In this document: piece after piece, positions 1 to 8,315 of the stretch | Layout of the letters: each line of letters starts with the position of its first letter | Position numbering within the stretch: position 1 is the stretch's first letter | NCBI GenBank assembly: GCA_964396895.1 | Contig: CAYNGJ010000014.1 | Location: 49,514-113,513, forward strand | Source of the DNA: UBA2334 sp964396895 | GTDB lineage: Bacteria > Pseudomonadota > Gammaproteobacteria > Burkholderiales > Burkholderiaceae_C | Direction: 5' to 3' | Length of the DNA: 64,000 nt | Notes under the pieces: model-generated | The model's input: only the letters and a program-made list of their open reading frames with translations | What the model was told of the DNA's origin: nothing | Databases searched by the model: none | Position numbers and translations under genes: made by a program

Positions 1-255
1 GGCATCGACCAGCAGCAACCCAGCGTTGCGCTGCATGACCAGGGCCTGCGGCGCTTGGCCGGGCGCAGCGGGAAAGAACGCCAGCGACCACGGGTGGCCC
101 AGCCCATCGAGCACCTTGTCGATGCGCAAACCATCCACCACCCGGGGGGTTTGGGCCACCGAGCACGCGGACAGCAACACCCCGCCCACCGCCCCAGCCA
201 AGTGCACCCACCAGCGCGAGGGCTTCTGCGGAGTGACTGTGGTGAAGGCGGTCAT
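1..255 (-). CDS. PQQ-dependent sugar dehydrogenase-like lipoprotein (N-terminal fragment)
   Basis: Partial gene: its 3' end runs off the left edge of the window, leaving 85 codons. The product starts MTAFTTVTPQ at an ATG on the minus strand, has a hydrophobic stretch at about residues 18-32 ending in the lipobox-like LLSAC, so it is probably an outer-membrane or periplasmic lipoprotein. The following segment VLDGLGHPWSLAFFP matches the first blade of soluble aldose sugar dehydrogenases (YliI/GDH-B type), which oxidise sugars in the periplasm with PQQ. The family call rests on this short segment only. It lies downstream of, and in the same direction as, the 4-oxalomesaconate hydratase gene, with a 108-base gap. 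Confidence 0.6.
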   Translation of the reverse strand, partial: MTAFTTVTPQKPSRWWVHLAGAVGGVLLSACSVAQTPRVVDGLRIDKVLDGLGHPWSLAFFPAAPGQAPQALVMQRNAGLLLVDA

Positions 256-267
256 GGCATGAATCCT

Positions 268-325
268 CATTAAATAGCTGACAAATCAATGCCATCATGC
301 CGCAGAAGGCTAAAACCCTTCAAAA
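268..325 (+). repeat. degenerate copy of the dispersed AGCGCTT-type repeat
   Basis: The gap between the sugar dehydrogenase and ligJ genes contains AAATAGCTG followed some 25 bases later by AGAAGGC and an A-rich end. This resembles the outer parts of the dispersed repeat found intact at 4266 and 31551, but the central AGCGCTT arms are lost. The assignment is weak. Confidence 0.3.
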
Positions 326-363
326 AGATGCACTGAAATGCCACCGCTTTGCTTCCGCGCCAC

Positions 364-1416
364 TCACAGGCCCTTGGCCTTCAGGCGAGTGTCCAGGCGG
401 CTGAACACCCGGCGGGTGTTGCCCTCAAAAATCTGGGCACGGTCGGCGTCGCTCAGTTGCGGGCAAGCTTCCACGTAGCGCTTGGTGTCGTCGTAGTAGA
501 AGCCGGTTTGCGGGTCAATGCCGCGCACGGCACCGATCATTTCGCTGGCAAACAGCACGTTCTTCACCGGAATGACGGTGTTCAGCAGGTCAATGCCGGG
601 CTGGTGGTACACGCAGGTGTCAAAGAAAATGTTGTTGAGCAAGTGCTCTTCCAGCAGCGGTTTTTTCAGCTCCTGCGCCAGCCCTCGGAAGCGCCCCCAG
701 TGGTAGGGCACCGCACCGCCGCCGTGGGGGATGAGGAACTTGAGCGTGGGAAAGTCTTTGAACAAATCGCCTGTCAGGCACTGCATGAAGGCGGTGGTGT
801 CGGCGTTGAGGTAGTGCGCGCCGGTGGTGTGAAAGCAGGCGTTGCAGCTGGTGCTGACGTGGATCATGGCGGGCAAGTCGTACTCCACCATTTTTTCGTA
901 AATGGGGTACCAGTGCCTGTCGGTGAGCGGGGGCGACGTCCAGTGGCCGCCCGAGGGGTCGGGGTTGAGGTTGATGCCCACCGCGCCGTATTCGTTCACG
1001 CACTTTTCCAGCTCGGGGATGCAGGTGGCCGGGTCCACGCCGGGGCTTTGCGGCAGCATGGCCACGGGCACAAACTGGTCGGGGAACAGCTCGCTCACGC
1101 GAAAGCACAGCTCGTTGCAAATGGCCGCCCAGGTGCTGCTCACCTCGAAGTCGCCAATGTGGTGTGCCATGAAGCTGGCGCGGGGGCTGAACAGCGTCAT
1201 GTCGTTGCCGCGCTCGTTCATCAGGCGCAACTGGTTGCTTTGAATGGTTTCGCGGATGTCGTCGTCCGACATTTTCAGGTCGGCCACGCGGGGCTTGACC
1301 GTGGGGTCTTGGATGCCCGCCACCTGCTGGTTGCGCCAGGCTTCCAGCGCTTTGGGCGCGGTGGTGTAGTGGCCGTGGCAGTCGATGATGAGGGGGGAAC
1401 CGTTGGCTTTGGGCAT
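364..1416 (-). CDS. ligJ: 4-oxalomesaconate hydratase (LigJ-type amidohydrolase)
   Basis: 350-residue amidohydrolase-superfamily enzyme. It hydrates 4-oxalomesaconate to 4-carboxy-4-hydroxy-2-oxoadipate in the protocatechuate/gallate 4,5-cleavage pathway in the cytoplasm. The N-terminal metal motif C-H-G-H lies at residues 13-16, a second His lies in AMIHVSTSC, and the conserved ASEMIGAVRGIDP segment carries the Glu used by this family near residue 295. Overall wording of the sequence agrees closely with the LigJ proteins I recall, more than with ACMSD or resorcylate decarboxylases. It is probably co-transcribed with the ModA-like gene upstream (gap of 85 bases). Other genes of the 4,5-cleavage pathway are not in the window. 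Confidence 0.87.
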   Translation of the reverse strand: MPKANGSPLIIDCHGHYTTAPKALEAWRNQQVAGIQDPTVKPRVADLKMSDDDIRETIQSNQLRLMNERGNDMTLFSPRASFMAHHIGDFEVSSTWAAICNELCFRVSELFPDQFVPVAMLPQSPGVDPATCIPELEKCVNEYGAVGINLNPDPSGGHWTSPPLTDRHWYPIYEKMVEYDLPAMIHVSTSCNACFHTTGAHYLNADTTAFMQCLTGDLFKDFPTLKFLIPHGGGAVPYHWGRFRGLAQELKKPLLEEHLLNNIFFDTCVYHQPGIDLLNTVIPVKNVLFASEMIGAVRGIDPQTGFYYDDTKRYVEACPQLSDADRAQIFEGNTRRVFSRLDTRLKAKGL

Positions 1417-1501
1417 GGCTGTGGGGCGGTGAGTGGTTGAGGGGCAGGCAGGTGATGCGGCAGCGAACGATGTGGCGTTGGCGCGAGGGCGATCGAGGGC
1501 G

Positions 1502-2236
1502 TCAGGTCTGCACGGGCGTCATGCCGTGGCGGCGCTTGGTGTCGGCGGTGCCGGGGCTGTTGAGGTGGGCCAAAAAGGCCCGGGCAGCGTCGGGCTGGGC
1601 ACTGGCAGCGGCCACGCCGCCGCTGAAGGTGGTGATGAAGGCGCAGTCGGCGGGCAGCAGCCCCAAAATGGTGATGCCGGGCAGGCCCTGCAATTCGCTC
1701 AGCTGCTGAAACCCCAGCGCCACCTCGCCGCTGGCCACCTGCTGGCCCACGGGCACGCCCGGCTGGGCCTGCACGGTGCGGCTGGCCAACTCACCGGCCA
1801 GGCCCCAACGGGCAAACAGGCGCATCAGGTGCTGGCCGCTGGGGCCGGTGGAATAGCCAATGCTGGCAGCAGCTTGCACAGCAGCGCGCAAGGCGGCTTC
1901 GCTGCCCACGTCGGGCAGGGGTGGGTGGTCAGTGCCCGTGGACGACGCAGCGCGCACGGCAATGGCCACGGGCGAATGCACGTAGTCCACCCGACCCGCC
2001 AGCACATGTCCGGCGGCGATGAGTTTGTCCAGCGCATCGCTGGCCAGCAGCACCAGGTCGAACGCCTCGCCAGCGGCCACGCGCTGGGCGGCATCCACCC
2101 CGCCCACCGATTCGATGACCACTTTCTGGCCGCTCTGCGCCTCAAAGCCAGCGGCCAGTTCGGCCAGCACGGCGCGGGTGGCCATGGACGAAATGCCGCG
2201 CAGCGGCGTGACGGTGTCGGGTGGGTTGGGGTGCAT
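1502..2236 (-). CDS. ModA-like substrate-binding-domain protein without a signal peptide
   Basis: About 244 residues with the type II periplasmic-binding fold of molybdate/tungstate-type binding proteins. The segment LRGISSMATRAVLAELAAGF matches the first strand and helix of ModA homologues, and the Ser and Gly-Gln motifs of the second lobe follow (GYSTGPSGQHL). The protein starts almost directly at the mature fold, so no export signal is visible. An alternative TTG start at 2254 adds six residues but no signal. It sits between ligJ and a divergent LysR gene, a neighbourhood that suggests a role as a cytoplasmic ligand sensor or accessory protein for aromatic-acid metabolism rather than transport. 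That role is inference. Confidence 0.6.
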   Translation of the reverse strand: MHPNPPDTVTPLRGISSMATRAVLAELAAGFEAQSGQKVVIESVGGVDAAQRVAAGEAFDLVLLASDALDKLIAAGHVLAGRVDYVHSPVAIAVRAASSTGTDHPPLPDVGSEAALRAAVQAAASIGYSTGPSGQHLMRLFARWGLAGELASRTVQAQPGVPVGQQVASGEVALGFQQLSELQGLPGITILGLLPADCAFITTFSGGVAAASAQPDAARAFLAHLNSPGTADTKRRHGMTPVQT

Positions 2237-2355
2237 GGTGGACACATTGTCCAAGCCTGCCAGTCATGCGTAAAGGGGATAATCCAGATAGCTGATAGCA
2301 AGGTTTTGCATACCCAAACAGGGACAGAACACCGGCGCAGCCACCAGGAGCAACG
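2237..2355. promoter_or_regulatory. divergent promoter region between ModA-like and LysR genes
   Basis: A 119-base region with lower GC than its surroundings separates the two divergent genes. It contains ATAGCTGATAGC and an AT-richer stretch, and is the expected location for a LysR operator controlling ligJ and its neighbour. No exact operator could be assigned. Confidence 0.45.
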
Positions 2356-3252
2356 ATGGATTTCAAACAGATTGAAGGCTTTGTGCGCGTGGCCGAGTTG
2401 GGCAGCTTCACCAAGGCCGCGCAATTGCTGGACACCACGCAGCCCGCGCTGTCGCGCCAGGTGCGCCTGCTGGAGGTGGAACTGCGCCAAACCCTGCTGG
2501 TGCGCAACGGGCGCGGGGCCGTGCCCACCGAGGCGGGGCTGCGGCTGCTGAACCACGGGCGCGGCATATTGCACCAAGTGGCCCGCGCCCAGGAAGACCT
2601 GGGCCGCGTGCGCGGCGCACTGGCCGGGCGTGTGGCCATTGGCCTGCCGCCCAGCCTGTCGCGGGTGTTGGCCGTGCCGCTGATGCGCGCCTTTCGCACC
2701 CAGCTGCCCGAGGCGCAGCTGTCCATCAGCGAGGGCCTTTCAGCCCAAATGCAAGACTGGCTGGTGCAAGGGCGGTTGGACATTGCTGTGCTCTACAACA
2801 CCGGCCCGGCCCCCGAGCTGGACATCACCCCCCTGGCCGACGAAGACCTGTTTCTGGTGCAGGCCCGCCAGCCCGGCCTGGCCGAAGACCCACCGCCCGG
2901 CGCCATTCCCCTGGCCGAGGTGGCCGAGCTGCCGCTGGTCATTCCCACCCGACCCAACGCCGTGCGCAGCCATGTGGAGGCCGAAATGGCCGCGATTGGC
3001 CGCCGCATGAAGGTGGCGCTGGAAATTGACGGCGTGGGCGCCATCCTGGACCTGGTGGCCGACGGGGCCGGGGCCGCCCTGCTCTCGCGCAACGCCGTCA
3101 GCAGCAGCGTGCGCCCCAGCGCCTACGAGGTGCGTGCCGTGTGCAACCCGCCGCTGCGCACCCGCTTGTGCCTGGCCGTCAGCGCCAGCCGCCCCACCAC
3201 GCTGACGCAGCAAACCACGCTGGAGCTGATTCGGCGCACCATGGGGGCCTGA
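2356..3252 (+). CDS. LysR-family transcriptional regulator
   Basis: 298 residues. The N-terminal winged helix-turn-helix is at residues 1-60 (FVRVAELGSFTKAAQLLDTT followed by QPALSRQVRLLE) and an effector-binding domain fills residues 90-295. The sequence resembles the LysR branch that includes nitrogen assimilation and aromatic-acid regulators. It is divergent to the ModA-like/ligJ pair, the classic arrangement for a LysR activator of an adjacent operon, so control of ligJ in response to a protocatechuate-pathway intermediate is likely but not shown. The ATG at 2356 is preceded by AGGAGCAACG, a good ribosome-binding site. The following LuxR-type gene begins close downstream on the same strand. 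Confidence 0.85.
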   Translation: MDFKQIEGFVRVAELGSFTKAAQLLDTTQPALSRQVRLLEVELRQTLLVRNGRGAVPTEAGLRLLNHGRGILHQVARAQEDLGRVRGALAGRVAIGLPPSLSRVLAVPLMRAFRTQLPEAQLSISEGLSAQMQDWLVQGRLDIAVLYNTGPAPELDITPLADEDLFLVQARQPGLAEDPPPGAIPLAEVAELPLVIPTRPNAVRSHVEAEMAAIGRRMKVALEIDGVGAILDLVADGAGAALLSRNAVSSSVRPSAYEVRAVCNPPLRTRLCLAVSASRPTTLTQQTTLELIRRTMGA

Positions 3253-3365
3253 GCGTGGCCCAAGCCCCAAGGTCAACCGCGTCACCCTGGTCGCCACCTT
3301 CGCCGATCTCACCGTCGTCACAGGTTACATCCCCACTGGCCCCCACCCACTGGGTGCTGCCCAGC

Positions 3366-4205
3366 ATGGCCGCAGACCAGCCCCCCACACCGGGCGAGCC
3401 CTGCCTGCCGCTCAGCCAAGCCAACGCCCTGCTCGCCCCGCTCGGCCAGTCGCACCGCCACGCCGTGGCCGAAGCGCTGCTGCGCGTGCTGGGTGCGCAG
3501 GTACCGCTGGCACAGTGCGCCATCTTCGGGTTTGAGGAGGGGCAGCGCCCGCAACTGGTGGCCGTGGGCGACCGCTCGCGCACCAGCGCGCTGCCGCGCA
3601 TTGCCCAGGCCTATGTGCGCCGCTTTTCCCGGCTGGACCCGGTGATGGCCGTCATGGCGCAGGCACTGCCCGCTGCGCTGCGGGCCGGGCTGGCGCACCC
3701 CACGCAACCGCTGATCGCGCTGCACCGCCAGCGCCCTGCCGACATTGCCCACGCCGAGTACCGGCAGGTGTGCTACGAGCTGCCCCAGGTGGCCGAGCGC
3801 CTGGCCGTGCTGGCCCTGTACGAAGGCCGACGCTGGATGGCGGTGTACCTGTACCGGGGGCTGGAGCACGGCCCGTTTGACGATGCCGCCGTGGCCGTGG
3901 TGCAGGCTTTTGCGCCGCTGGTGGTGCATGCCGTGCGCCTGCACCACACCGGCCATGCGCTGCAACAGGACTTGTCTGGCCTGATGCTGGCGCGCATACA
4001 ACGCCGCTGCCCCGACCTGACCCCGCGCGAGCTGGACGTGCTGCGCGGCCTGCTGCGCGGGCTGGACACCCCCGCCCTCGCCGCCCAACTGGGCGTGACC
4101 GTGGCCAGCGCGCAGACCTACATCAAGCGCACCCACCGCAAACTGGGCGTGAGCGGCCAGCGCGACCTGCTGGCTTGGTTGATGGAGCCCACGGCGCCAG
4201 ACTGA
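3366..4205 (+). CDS. LuxR-type HTH transcriptional regulator
   Basis: About 279 residues from the ATG at 3366. A GTG at 3255, just after the LysR stop, is an alternative that would add 37 low-complexity residues. The C-terminal 60 residues (from about 215) form a LuxR/FixJ helix-turn-helix: LTPRELDVLRGLLRG, then LGVTVASAQTYIKRTHRKLG. The N-terminal 200 residues look like an effector or GAF-like domain of unknown ligand. No phosphoacceptor receiver domain is visible. It precedes the FAD hydroxylase gene by about 200 bases on the same strand, so it is the natural candidate for controlling that gene. Confidence 0.75.
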   Translation: MAADQPPTPGEPCLPLSQANALLAPLGQSHRHAVAEALLRVLGAQVPLAQCAIFGFEEGQRPQLVAVGDRSRTSALPRIAQAYVRRFSRLDPVMAVMAQALPAALRAGLAHPTQPLIALHRQRPADIAHAEYRQVCYELPQVAERLAVLALYEGRRWMAVYLYRGLEHGPFDDAAVAVVQAFAPLVVHAVRLHHTGHALQQDLSGLMLARIQRRCPDLTPRELDVLRGLLRGLDTPALAAQLGVTVASAQTYIKRTHRKLGVSGQRDLLAWLMEPTAPD

Positions 4206-4265
4206 ACACCGGCAGCCGCCGAGCCCGCCTTCGCCTGGTGGTTTCAAACTGGATGCGAATGGGTG

Positions 4266-4317
4266 AATATTTCAATAGCTATAAAGCCAATCAATAAAAG
4301 CGATAGAGGCCAAAAAA
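4266..4317 (+). repeat. dispersed repeat, copy upstream of FAD hydroxylase
   Basis: Contains TTTCAATAGCTATAAA, then AAAAGCGATAGAGGCCAAAA. The same order (AATAGC, spacer, AAGCG-TAGAGGC, A-run) recurs at 9141, 18892 and 31551 and inverted at 33324, 41416 and 44033. It lies in the AT-rich gap between the LuxR-type gene and the FAD hydroxylase gene. Confidence 0.65.
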
Positions 4318-4330
4318 TCTTATAAATATC

Positions 4331-4341
4331 AGGGTAAACGC
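4331..4341 (+). promoter_or_regulatory. GGGTAAAC promoter element, copy 1
   Basis: AGGGTAAACGC lies 83 bases upstream of the FAD hydroxylase start. Near-identical elements occur at similar distances upstream of other catabolic genes (24827, 29920, 37271) and further away at 6412. Function unknown. Confidence 0.35.
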
Positions 4342-4414
4342 TTGTCACCCACCGGGGACATCGCTGCATGGGCCGATGCCTACACTGGTGGCACTTGAAC
4401 CGGAGACACCCGCC

Positions 4415-6151
4415 ATGCACCAGCCCCACGCCACCCCCCGCGCTTCCATCTATTACAAGTACCAAGTGTTCGACGCTTGGCTGCCCCCGCCAGCGGGCGA
4501 GGCAGGAACCACCGCATCCACACCCGGCCCGCAGGTGGTGGTGGCCGGGGGTGGCCCCATCGGGCTGGTGACCGCGCTGGCGCTGGCGCAGCAAGGCATT
4601 CGCACGGTGGTGCTGGAGAGCGAGCGCCAAGTGTCCGAAGGCAGCCGGGCCATTGTGTTCACCCGCCGCTCCATGGAAATTTTGCAGCAGGTGGGCGTCG
4701 CCGAGCGCATCACGCAAAACGGCCTGCCCTGGCGCTTTGGCAACTCGTTTTACCGGGGCCAGCGCGTGTTTCGCATGGAGGCTCCGCACGATGCGGACGA
4801 CCGCTTCTTCCCCATGATCAACCTGCAGCAGCAGTACCTGGAGGAGTACCTGATCGACGCCGTACAGGCCCATCCGCTCATAGAGCTGCGCTGGGGCAAC
4901 CGCGTGACCGCCATCAAGCAGACAGTCAGCCAGACCGCCACCCACGCCACGCTGACCGTGGACACGCCCGCAGGCCCCTACGAGCTGACCACGCCCTGGC
5001 TGGTGGCCGCAGACGGCGCGCGCTCGGCCATTCGCACCCTCATGGACTTGAAGCTGGAAGGCAGCGCCTACGAGGGCAAGTTTGTGATTGCCGACATCCG
5101 CGTGGACCTGCCCCTGCCCACCGAGCGCCTGGCATTTTTTGACCCCGACTGGAACCCCGGCAACACCGTGCTCATGCACCGCGAGCCCCACGGCATCTGG
5201 CGGGTGGACTACCAATTGCCCCCCAACGAAACGCCTGATCAAGCGCTGGCCCCCGAATCACTCAAGGCCCGCATTGACGCGCAATTGGCGTCCATCGGCC
5301 ACGCCGGGGCCGCGTGGGAGCTGGACTGGTGCTCGGTCTATTCGGCCCGCACCCTCACCCTGCCCGACTACGTGCAGGGCCGCGTGCTGTTCACGGGTGA
5401 CGCCGCCCACCTGCTGCCCATTTTTGGTGTGCGCGGGGCCAACACCGGGTTTCAGGATGCGCAGGCCTTGGCCTGGCGCCTGGCCCTGGTGGCCAAGGGC
5501 GTGGCACCGGCCACACTGCTGGCCAGTTACAGCACCGAGCGCGTGGGCGCGGCCCGCGAAATCATTGAGGAAGCGGGTAAGAGCACCCGCTTCATGACCC
5601 CACCCACTCGGGGGTTTCGGCTGCTGCGCGATGCGGTGCTGTCGCTCTCGCTCAGCCAGCCCTTTGTGGGGCCGCTGTACCACTGGCGCACGTCCCGCCC
5701 GCACGAATACGCGCACTCGACGCTGAACTCGGCGGGCGACGACACCCTGCTGTTCAAAGCCGGCCCAGGTCACGGCGCACCGCCCCAAAACGTGCAACTG
5801 GGGGCCGACGACCACCTGCTGGACCACCTCACCCACGGCTTCACGCTGCTGTATTTCACGGCAGACCCCGAGCTGCCCGCCGCCCTGCAACGCGTGGTGA
5901 GCGACTGGCAAGCCCGTGGCCTGCCACTGCGTGTGCTGGCCGTATCGAATGGCGACAGTTCGAACCCTGTGGCCGGGGCCGAGGCCACCCTGGCAGACCC
6001 ACAAGGCCGTGTGCGCCAGCGCCACGGCGTGCAGGCCAGTGGCGCGGCCTACCTGTTGCGCCCCGACCAGCACGTGTGCGCCCGCTGGATGAGCGTGGAC
6101 GCCACGCGCCTGAACAACGCCCTGACCACCGCCACCGGAGCCACTGCATGA
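4415..6151 (+). CDS. FAD-dependent aromatic hydroxylase (class A, MhpA-like)
   Basis: 578 residues from the ATG at 4415, chosen because CGGAGACACC precedes it. Class A flavoprotein monooxygenase: GxGxxG ADP-binding motif at residues 45-50 (VVVAGGGPIG), DG motif in LVAADGARSA, and GD motif in GRVLFTGDAAH followed by the FGVRGANTG segment that binds FAD. A C-terminal thioredoxin-like domain ends in LRPDQHVCARW, as in phenol, 3-(3-hydroxyphenyl)propionate and resorcinol hydroxylases. It should add one oxygen to a phenolic acid using NAD(P)H in the cytoplasm; the substrate is not determinable here. Its stop codon overlaps the start of the DUF2783-like gene (ATGA). A paralogous pair is encoded at 26338-28203. 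Confidence 0.82.
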   Translation: MHQPHATPRASIYYKYQVFDAWLPPPAGEAGTTASTPGPQVVVAGGGPIGLVTALALAQQGIRTVVLESERQVSEGSRAIVFTRRSMEILQQVGVAERITQNGLPWRFGNSFYRGQRVFRMEAPHDADDRFFPMINLQQQYLEEYLIDAVQAHPLIELRWGNRVTAIKQTVSQTATHATLTVDTPAGPYELTTPWLVAADGARSAIRTLMDLKLEGSAYEGKFVIADIRVDLPLPTERLAFFDPDWNPGNTVLMHREPHGIWRVDYQLPPNETPDQALAPESLKARIDAQLASIGHAGAAWELDWCSVYSARTLTLPDYVQGRVLFTGDAAHLLPIFGVRGANTGFQDAQALAWRLALVAKGVAPATLLASYSTERVGAAREIIEEAGKSTRFMTPPTRGFRLLRDAVLSLSLSQPFVGPLYHWRTSRPHEYAHSTLNSAGDDTLLFKAGPGHGAPPQNVQLGADDHLLDHLTHGFTLLYFTADPELPAALQRVVSDWQARGLPLRVLAVSNGDSSNPVAGAEATLADPQGRVRQRHGVQASGAAYLLRPDQHVCARWMSVDATRLNNALTTATGATA

Positions 6152-6345
6152 ACACGCCCACCACCACCGCCCTGACCATTCCCGCGCTGGAAGATGTATA
6201 CGACGCGCTGGCCACCGCCATCGACGGTGTGGCCCCCGACAAGACAGCGCTGTTCCTGACCAAATTGGCCCTGCTCAACGCCAACGCACTGGGGCAAGCC
6301 GACACCTTCAAAGCCCACATTGCCGCCGCGCTGCGTGACCTGTGA
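6148..6345 (+). CDS. small DUF2783-like protein
   Basis: 65 residues, starting at an ATG that overlaps the stop codon of the FAD hydroxylase, so the two are translationally coupled. It is an all-helical looking protein: LEDVYDALATAIDG, then LFLTKLALLNANALG. A related 73-residue protein (FYEELIHAQRDLTDDQADML and LVAKLTLILANHVG) follows the second FAD hydroxylase at 26338-26559. Both fit the uncharacterised family I recall as DUF2783. A role as a small partner, chaperone or subunit of the hydroxylase is inferred from the repeated coupling. A rho-independent terminator follows at 6381. Confidence 0.75.
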   Translation: MNTPTTTALTIPALEDVYDALATAIDGVAPDKTALFLTKLALLNANALGQADTFKAHIAAALRDL

Positions 6346-6380
6346 ACCGCCTTCAGGCGACGCCTGTCACCTCACACACA

Positions 6381-6403
6381 TCGGCCCATGGGCCGATTTT
6401 TTT
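6381..6403 (+). terminator. rho-independent terminator after FAD hydroxylase/DUF2783 pair
   Basis: TCGGCC, loop CATG, GGCCGA forms a 6-bp GC-rich stem and is followed at once by seven T residues. It ends the two-gene unit 36 bases after the DUF2783-like stop and separates it from the paa operon. Confidence 0.88.
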
Positions 6404-6411
6404 GCCTCATG

Positions 6412-6423
6412 CGGGTAAACCCC
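6412..6423 (+). promoter_or_regulatory. GGGTAAAC promoter element, copy 2
   Basis: CGGGTAAACCCC, 125 bases upstream of paaN, is the fullest palindromic version (GGGTAAACCC) together with the copies at 24827 and 29920. It lies just after the terminator of the preceding unit. Confidence 0.35.
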
Positions 6424-6473
6424 AGTCAAACATGACACAAACCTACTTCCAAAAGCACAGATCGTTGTATTAC

Positions 6474-6509
6474 ATTCAACGCATTGAATTTGATTGTTTT
6501 GTATCAAAT
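6474..6509. promoter_or_regulatory. two adjacent palindromes upstream of paaN (candidate PaaX operator)
   Basis: ATTCAA-CGCA-TTGAAT at 6474-6489 is followed by ATTTGAT-N8-ATCAAAT at 6488-6509, both perfect in their arms and lying 29-64 bases before the paaN start in an AT-rich stretch. PaaX of enteric bacteria binds an inverted TGATTC/GAATCA-type site. These half sites are related but not identical, so the assignment to PaaX is inference. A TetR-type regulator encoded elsewhere is an alternative. Confidence 0.45.
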
Positions 6510-6537
6510 AAAAACCAGCCCACCTCCAGGAGATCCC

Positions 6538-8217
6538 ATGCCCCATCCCTTGCTGAACCAACACCAAGCCCTGCTCGATGGCGCCATGAACGCCATGGCC
6601 ACCCGTGGTTACTGGTCTCCTTTCAGCGAAATGCCCAGCCCCAAGGTGTATGGCGAAACGTCTGCAGACGATGGCAAGCAAGCTTTTGAATCACTTCTGA
6701 AGAAGGATTTTGTGCTCGACCAGCCCGGCCACACCGGCTGGATCAGCCCCGAGCAATCGCCCTACGGCGTGGCGCTGGACGTGCACTACCCCGTGTGTGA
6801 CCACGAGGCACTGGTGGTGGCCGCGCAGGCCGCCATGCCCGCCTGGCAAGCCGTGGGGGCAGAAGGCCGCACCGGCATCTGCCTGGAAATGTTGACGCGC
6901 CTCAACCGCCAGAGCTTTGAAATTGCCCACGCCGTCATGGCCACCACCGGCCAGGGCTGGATGATGGCCTTTCAGGCCGGTGGCCCCCATGCACAAGACC
7001 GTGGCCTGGAGGCCGTGGCCTACGCCTGGCGCGAGCAGAGCTTTGTGCCCGGTGAAACCACCTGGACCAAGCCGCAGGGCAAGAACCCGCCCATCGTCAT
7101 GAAGAAACACTACGAGGTGGTGGGCCGGGGCGTGGCGCTGGTCATTGGCTGCGGCACCTTCCCCACCTGGAACACCTACCCCGGTGTGTTTGCCGCGCTG
7201 GCCACGGGCAACGCCGTCATCGTCAAGCCGCACAGCAACGCGGTGCTGCCCGCCGCCATCACCGTGCGCACGCTGCGCGCCGTGCTGGCCGAGCAGGGCC
7301 TTGACCCCAACCTGGTCACCCTGTGCGTGACAGAGCAGCGCAGCACCACGCAGGCGCTGGCCACCCACCCCGCCGTGAAGTCGGTGGACTTCACCGGCGG
7401 CAACACCTTCGGCCAGTGGCTCATCGCCAACTGCAAGCAGGCGCAGGTGTATGCCGAGTTGGCAGGCGTCAACCACATCGTCATCGACTCCACCAACGCC
7501 TACAAGGCCATGCTGGGCAACCTGGCGTTCACGCTGTCGCTGTACTCGGCGCAGATGTGCACCACCACACAAGCCATTCTGGTGCCCGCTGGCGGCATCG
7601 CCACCGACCAAGGCCACAAGACGTATGACGAGGTGTGCGCTGACCTGGGCGCGGCCATCCAGAAATTCCTCAGCAAGCCCGAAGTGGCTTGCGCCGTGTT
7701 GGGGGCCATCCAGTCCAACGACACGCTGGCCCGCATCGAGCAGGCCAACAGCGGTGCTTGGGGCCAAGTGGTGCTGGCTTCGCAAACCCTGAACAACCCC
7801 GAATTCCCCAACGCCACCGTGCGCACCCCCGTGCTGCTGGCCTGCGATGCGACTGACGTGGCCGCCTACCAGGAAGAGCGCTTTGGCCCCGTGGCCTTTG
7901 TGGTCAAGTGCGCCGACACCGCTGCCGCCGTGGCCTTGTCCGAGCACATGGTCAACACCCACGGCGCGCTCACCGTGGGCGTGTACAGCACCAGCGATGC
8001 GGTGATTGACGCCATGACGGCGGCCACTTGGCGCAGCAAAGTGGCCTTGTCCATCAACCTGACCGGTGGCGTGTTTGTCAACCAGTCTGCCGCTTTCTCT
8101 GACTACCACGGCACCGGCGGCAACCCGGCGGCCAATGCCAGCTACGCCGATTCGGCCTTTGTGGCCAACCGCTTCCGTGTGGTGCAGCGCCGCTACCACG
8201 TGGAAAGCGCCGCCTGA
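6538..8217 (+). CDS. paaN: phenylacetic acid degradation protein PaaN (aldehyde dehydrogenase family)
   Basis: 559 residues from the ATG at 6538, which follows CCAGGAGATCCC. The whole protein is an aldehyde dehydrogenase fold: NAD-binding region around GRGVALVIGCGTFPTW, and the cysteine in YSAQMCTTTQ at the catalytic position. It corresponds to the PaaN form of the ring-opening enzyme and lacks the C-terminal MaoC-type hydratase domain of PaaZ, so it should only oxidise the semialdehyde after oxepin-CoA ring opening. The hydratase must come from another gene, not seen here. It is the first gene of the paa operon, downstream of two palindromes. Confidence 0.85.
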   Translation: MPHPLLNQHQALLDGAMNAMATRGYWSPFSEMPSPKVYGETSADDGKQAFESLLKKDFVLDQPGHTGWISPEQSPYGVALDVHYPVCDHEALVVAAQAAMPAWQAVGAEGRTGICLEMLTRLNRQSFEIAHAVMATTGQGWMMAFQAGGPHAQDRGLEAVAYAWREQSFVPGETTWTKPQGKNPPIVMKKHYEVVGRGVALVIGCGTFPTWNTYPGVFAALATGNAVIVKPHSNAVLPAAITVRTLRAVLAEQGLDPNLVTLCVTEQRSTTQALATHPAVKSVDFTGGNTFGQWLIANCKQAQVYAELAGVNHIVIDSTNAYKAMLGNLAFTLSLYSAQMCTTTQAILVPAGGIATDQGHKTYDEVCADLGAAIQKFLSKPEVACAVLGAIQSNDTLARIEQANSGAWGQVVLASQTLNNPEFPNATVRTPVLLACDATDVAAYQEERFGPVAFVVKCADTAAAVALSEHMVNTHGALTVGVYSTSDAVIDAMTAATWRSKVALSINLTGGVFVNQSAAFSDYHGTGGNPAANASYADSAFVANRFRVVQRRYHVESAA

Positions 8218-8315
8218 CCCTTCACCCAAGCCCAGACCCCAGGGGAACAAAAAAGCCGTCGCAGCGGCCCCCTGGTACTGATTCATGAGCTAAGAACCCA
8301 ATGGAGACAAGCGGT

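Noticed and set aside
349..1440. Long plus-strand open frame (363 codons) opposite ligJ
   Set aside because: It is the reverse-strand shadow of a conserved enzyme in high-GC DNA. Its composition (Val, Ala, Gly, His-rich, no recognisable motif) is typical of such shadows.
2270..2310. Additional copy of the dispersed repeat in the LysR promoter region
   Set aside because: Only GATAGCTG is shared. The AGCGCTT/AAGCG arms and GAGGC segment are missing, so the match is too weak.
3141..3365. Upstream extension of the LuxR-type regulator overlapping the LysR gene
   Set aside because: The segment reads as low-complexity His/Pro/Ala sequence and overlaps the conserved LysR C terminus in another frame. 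The later ATG at 3366 gives a normal-sized protein.
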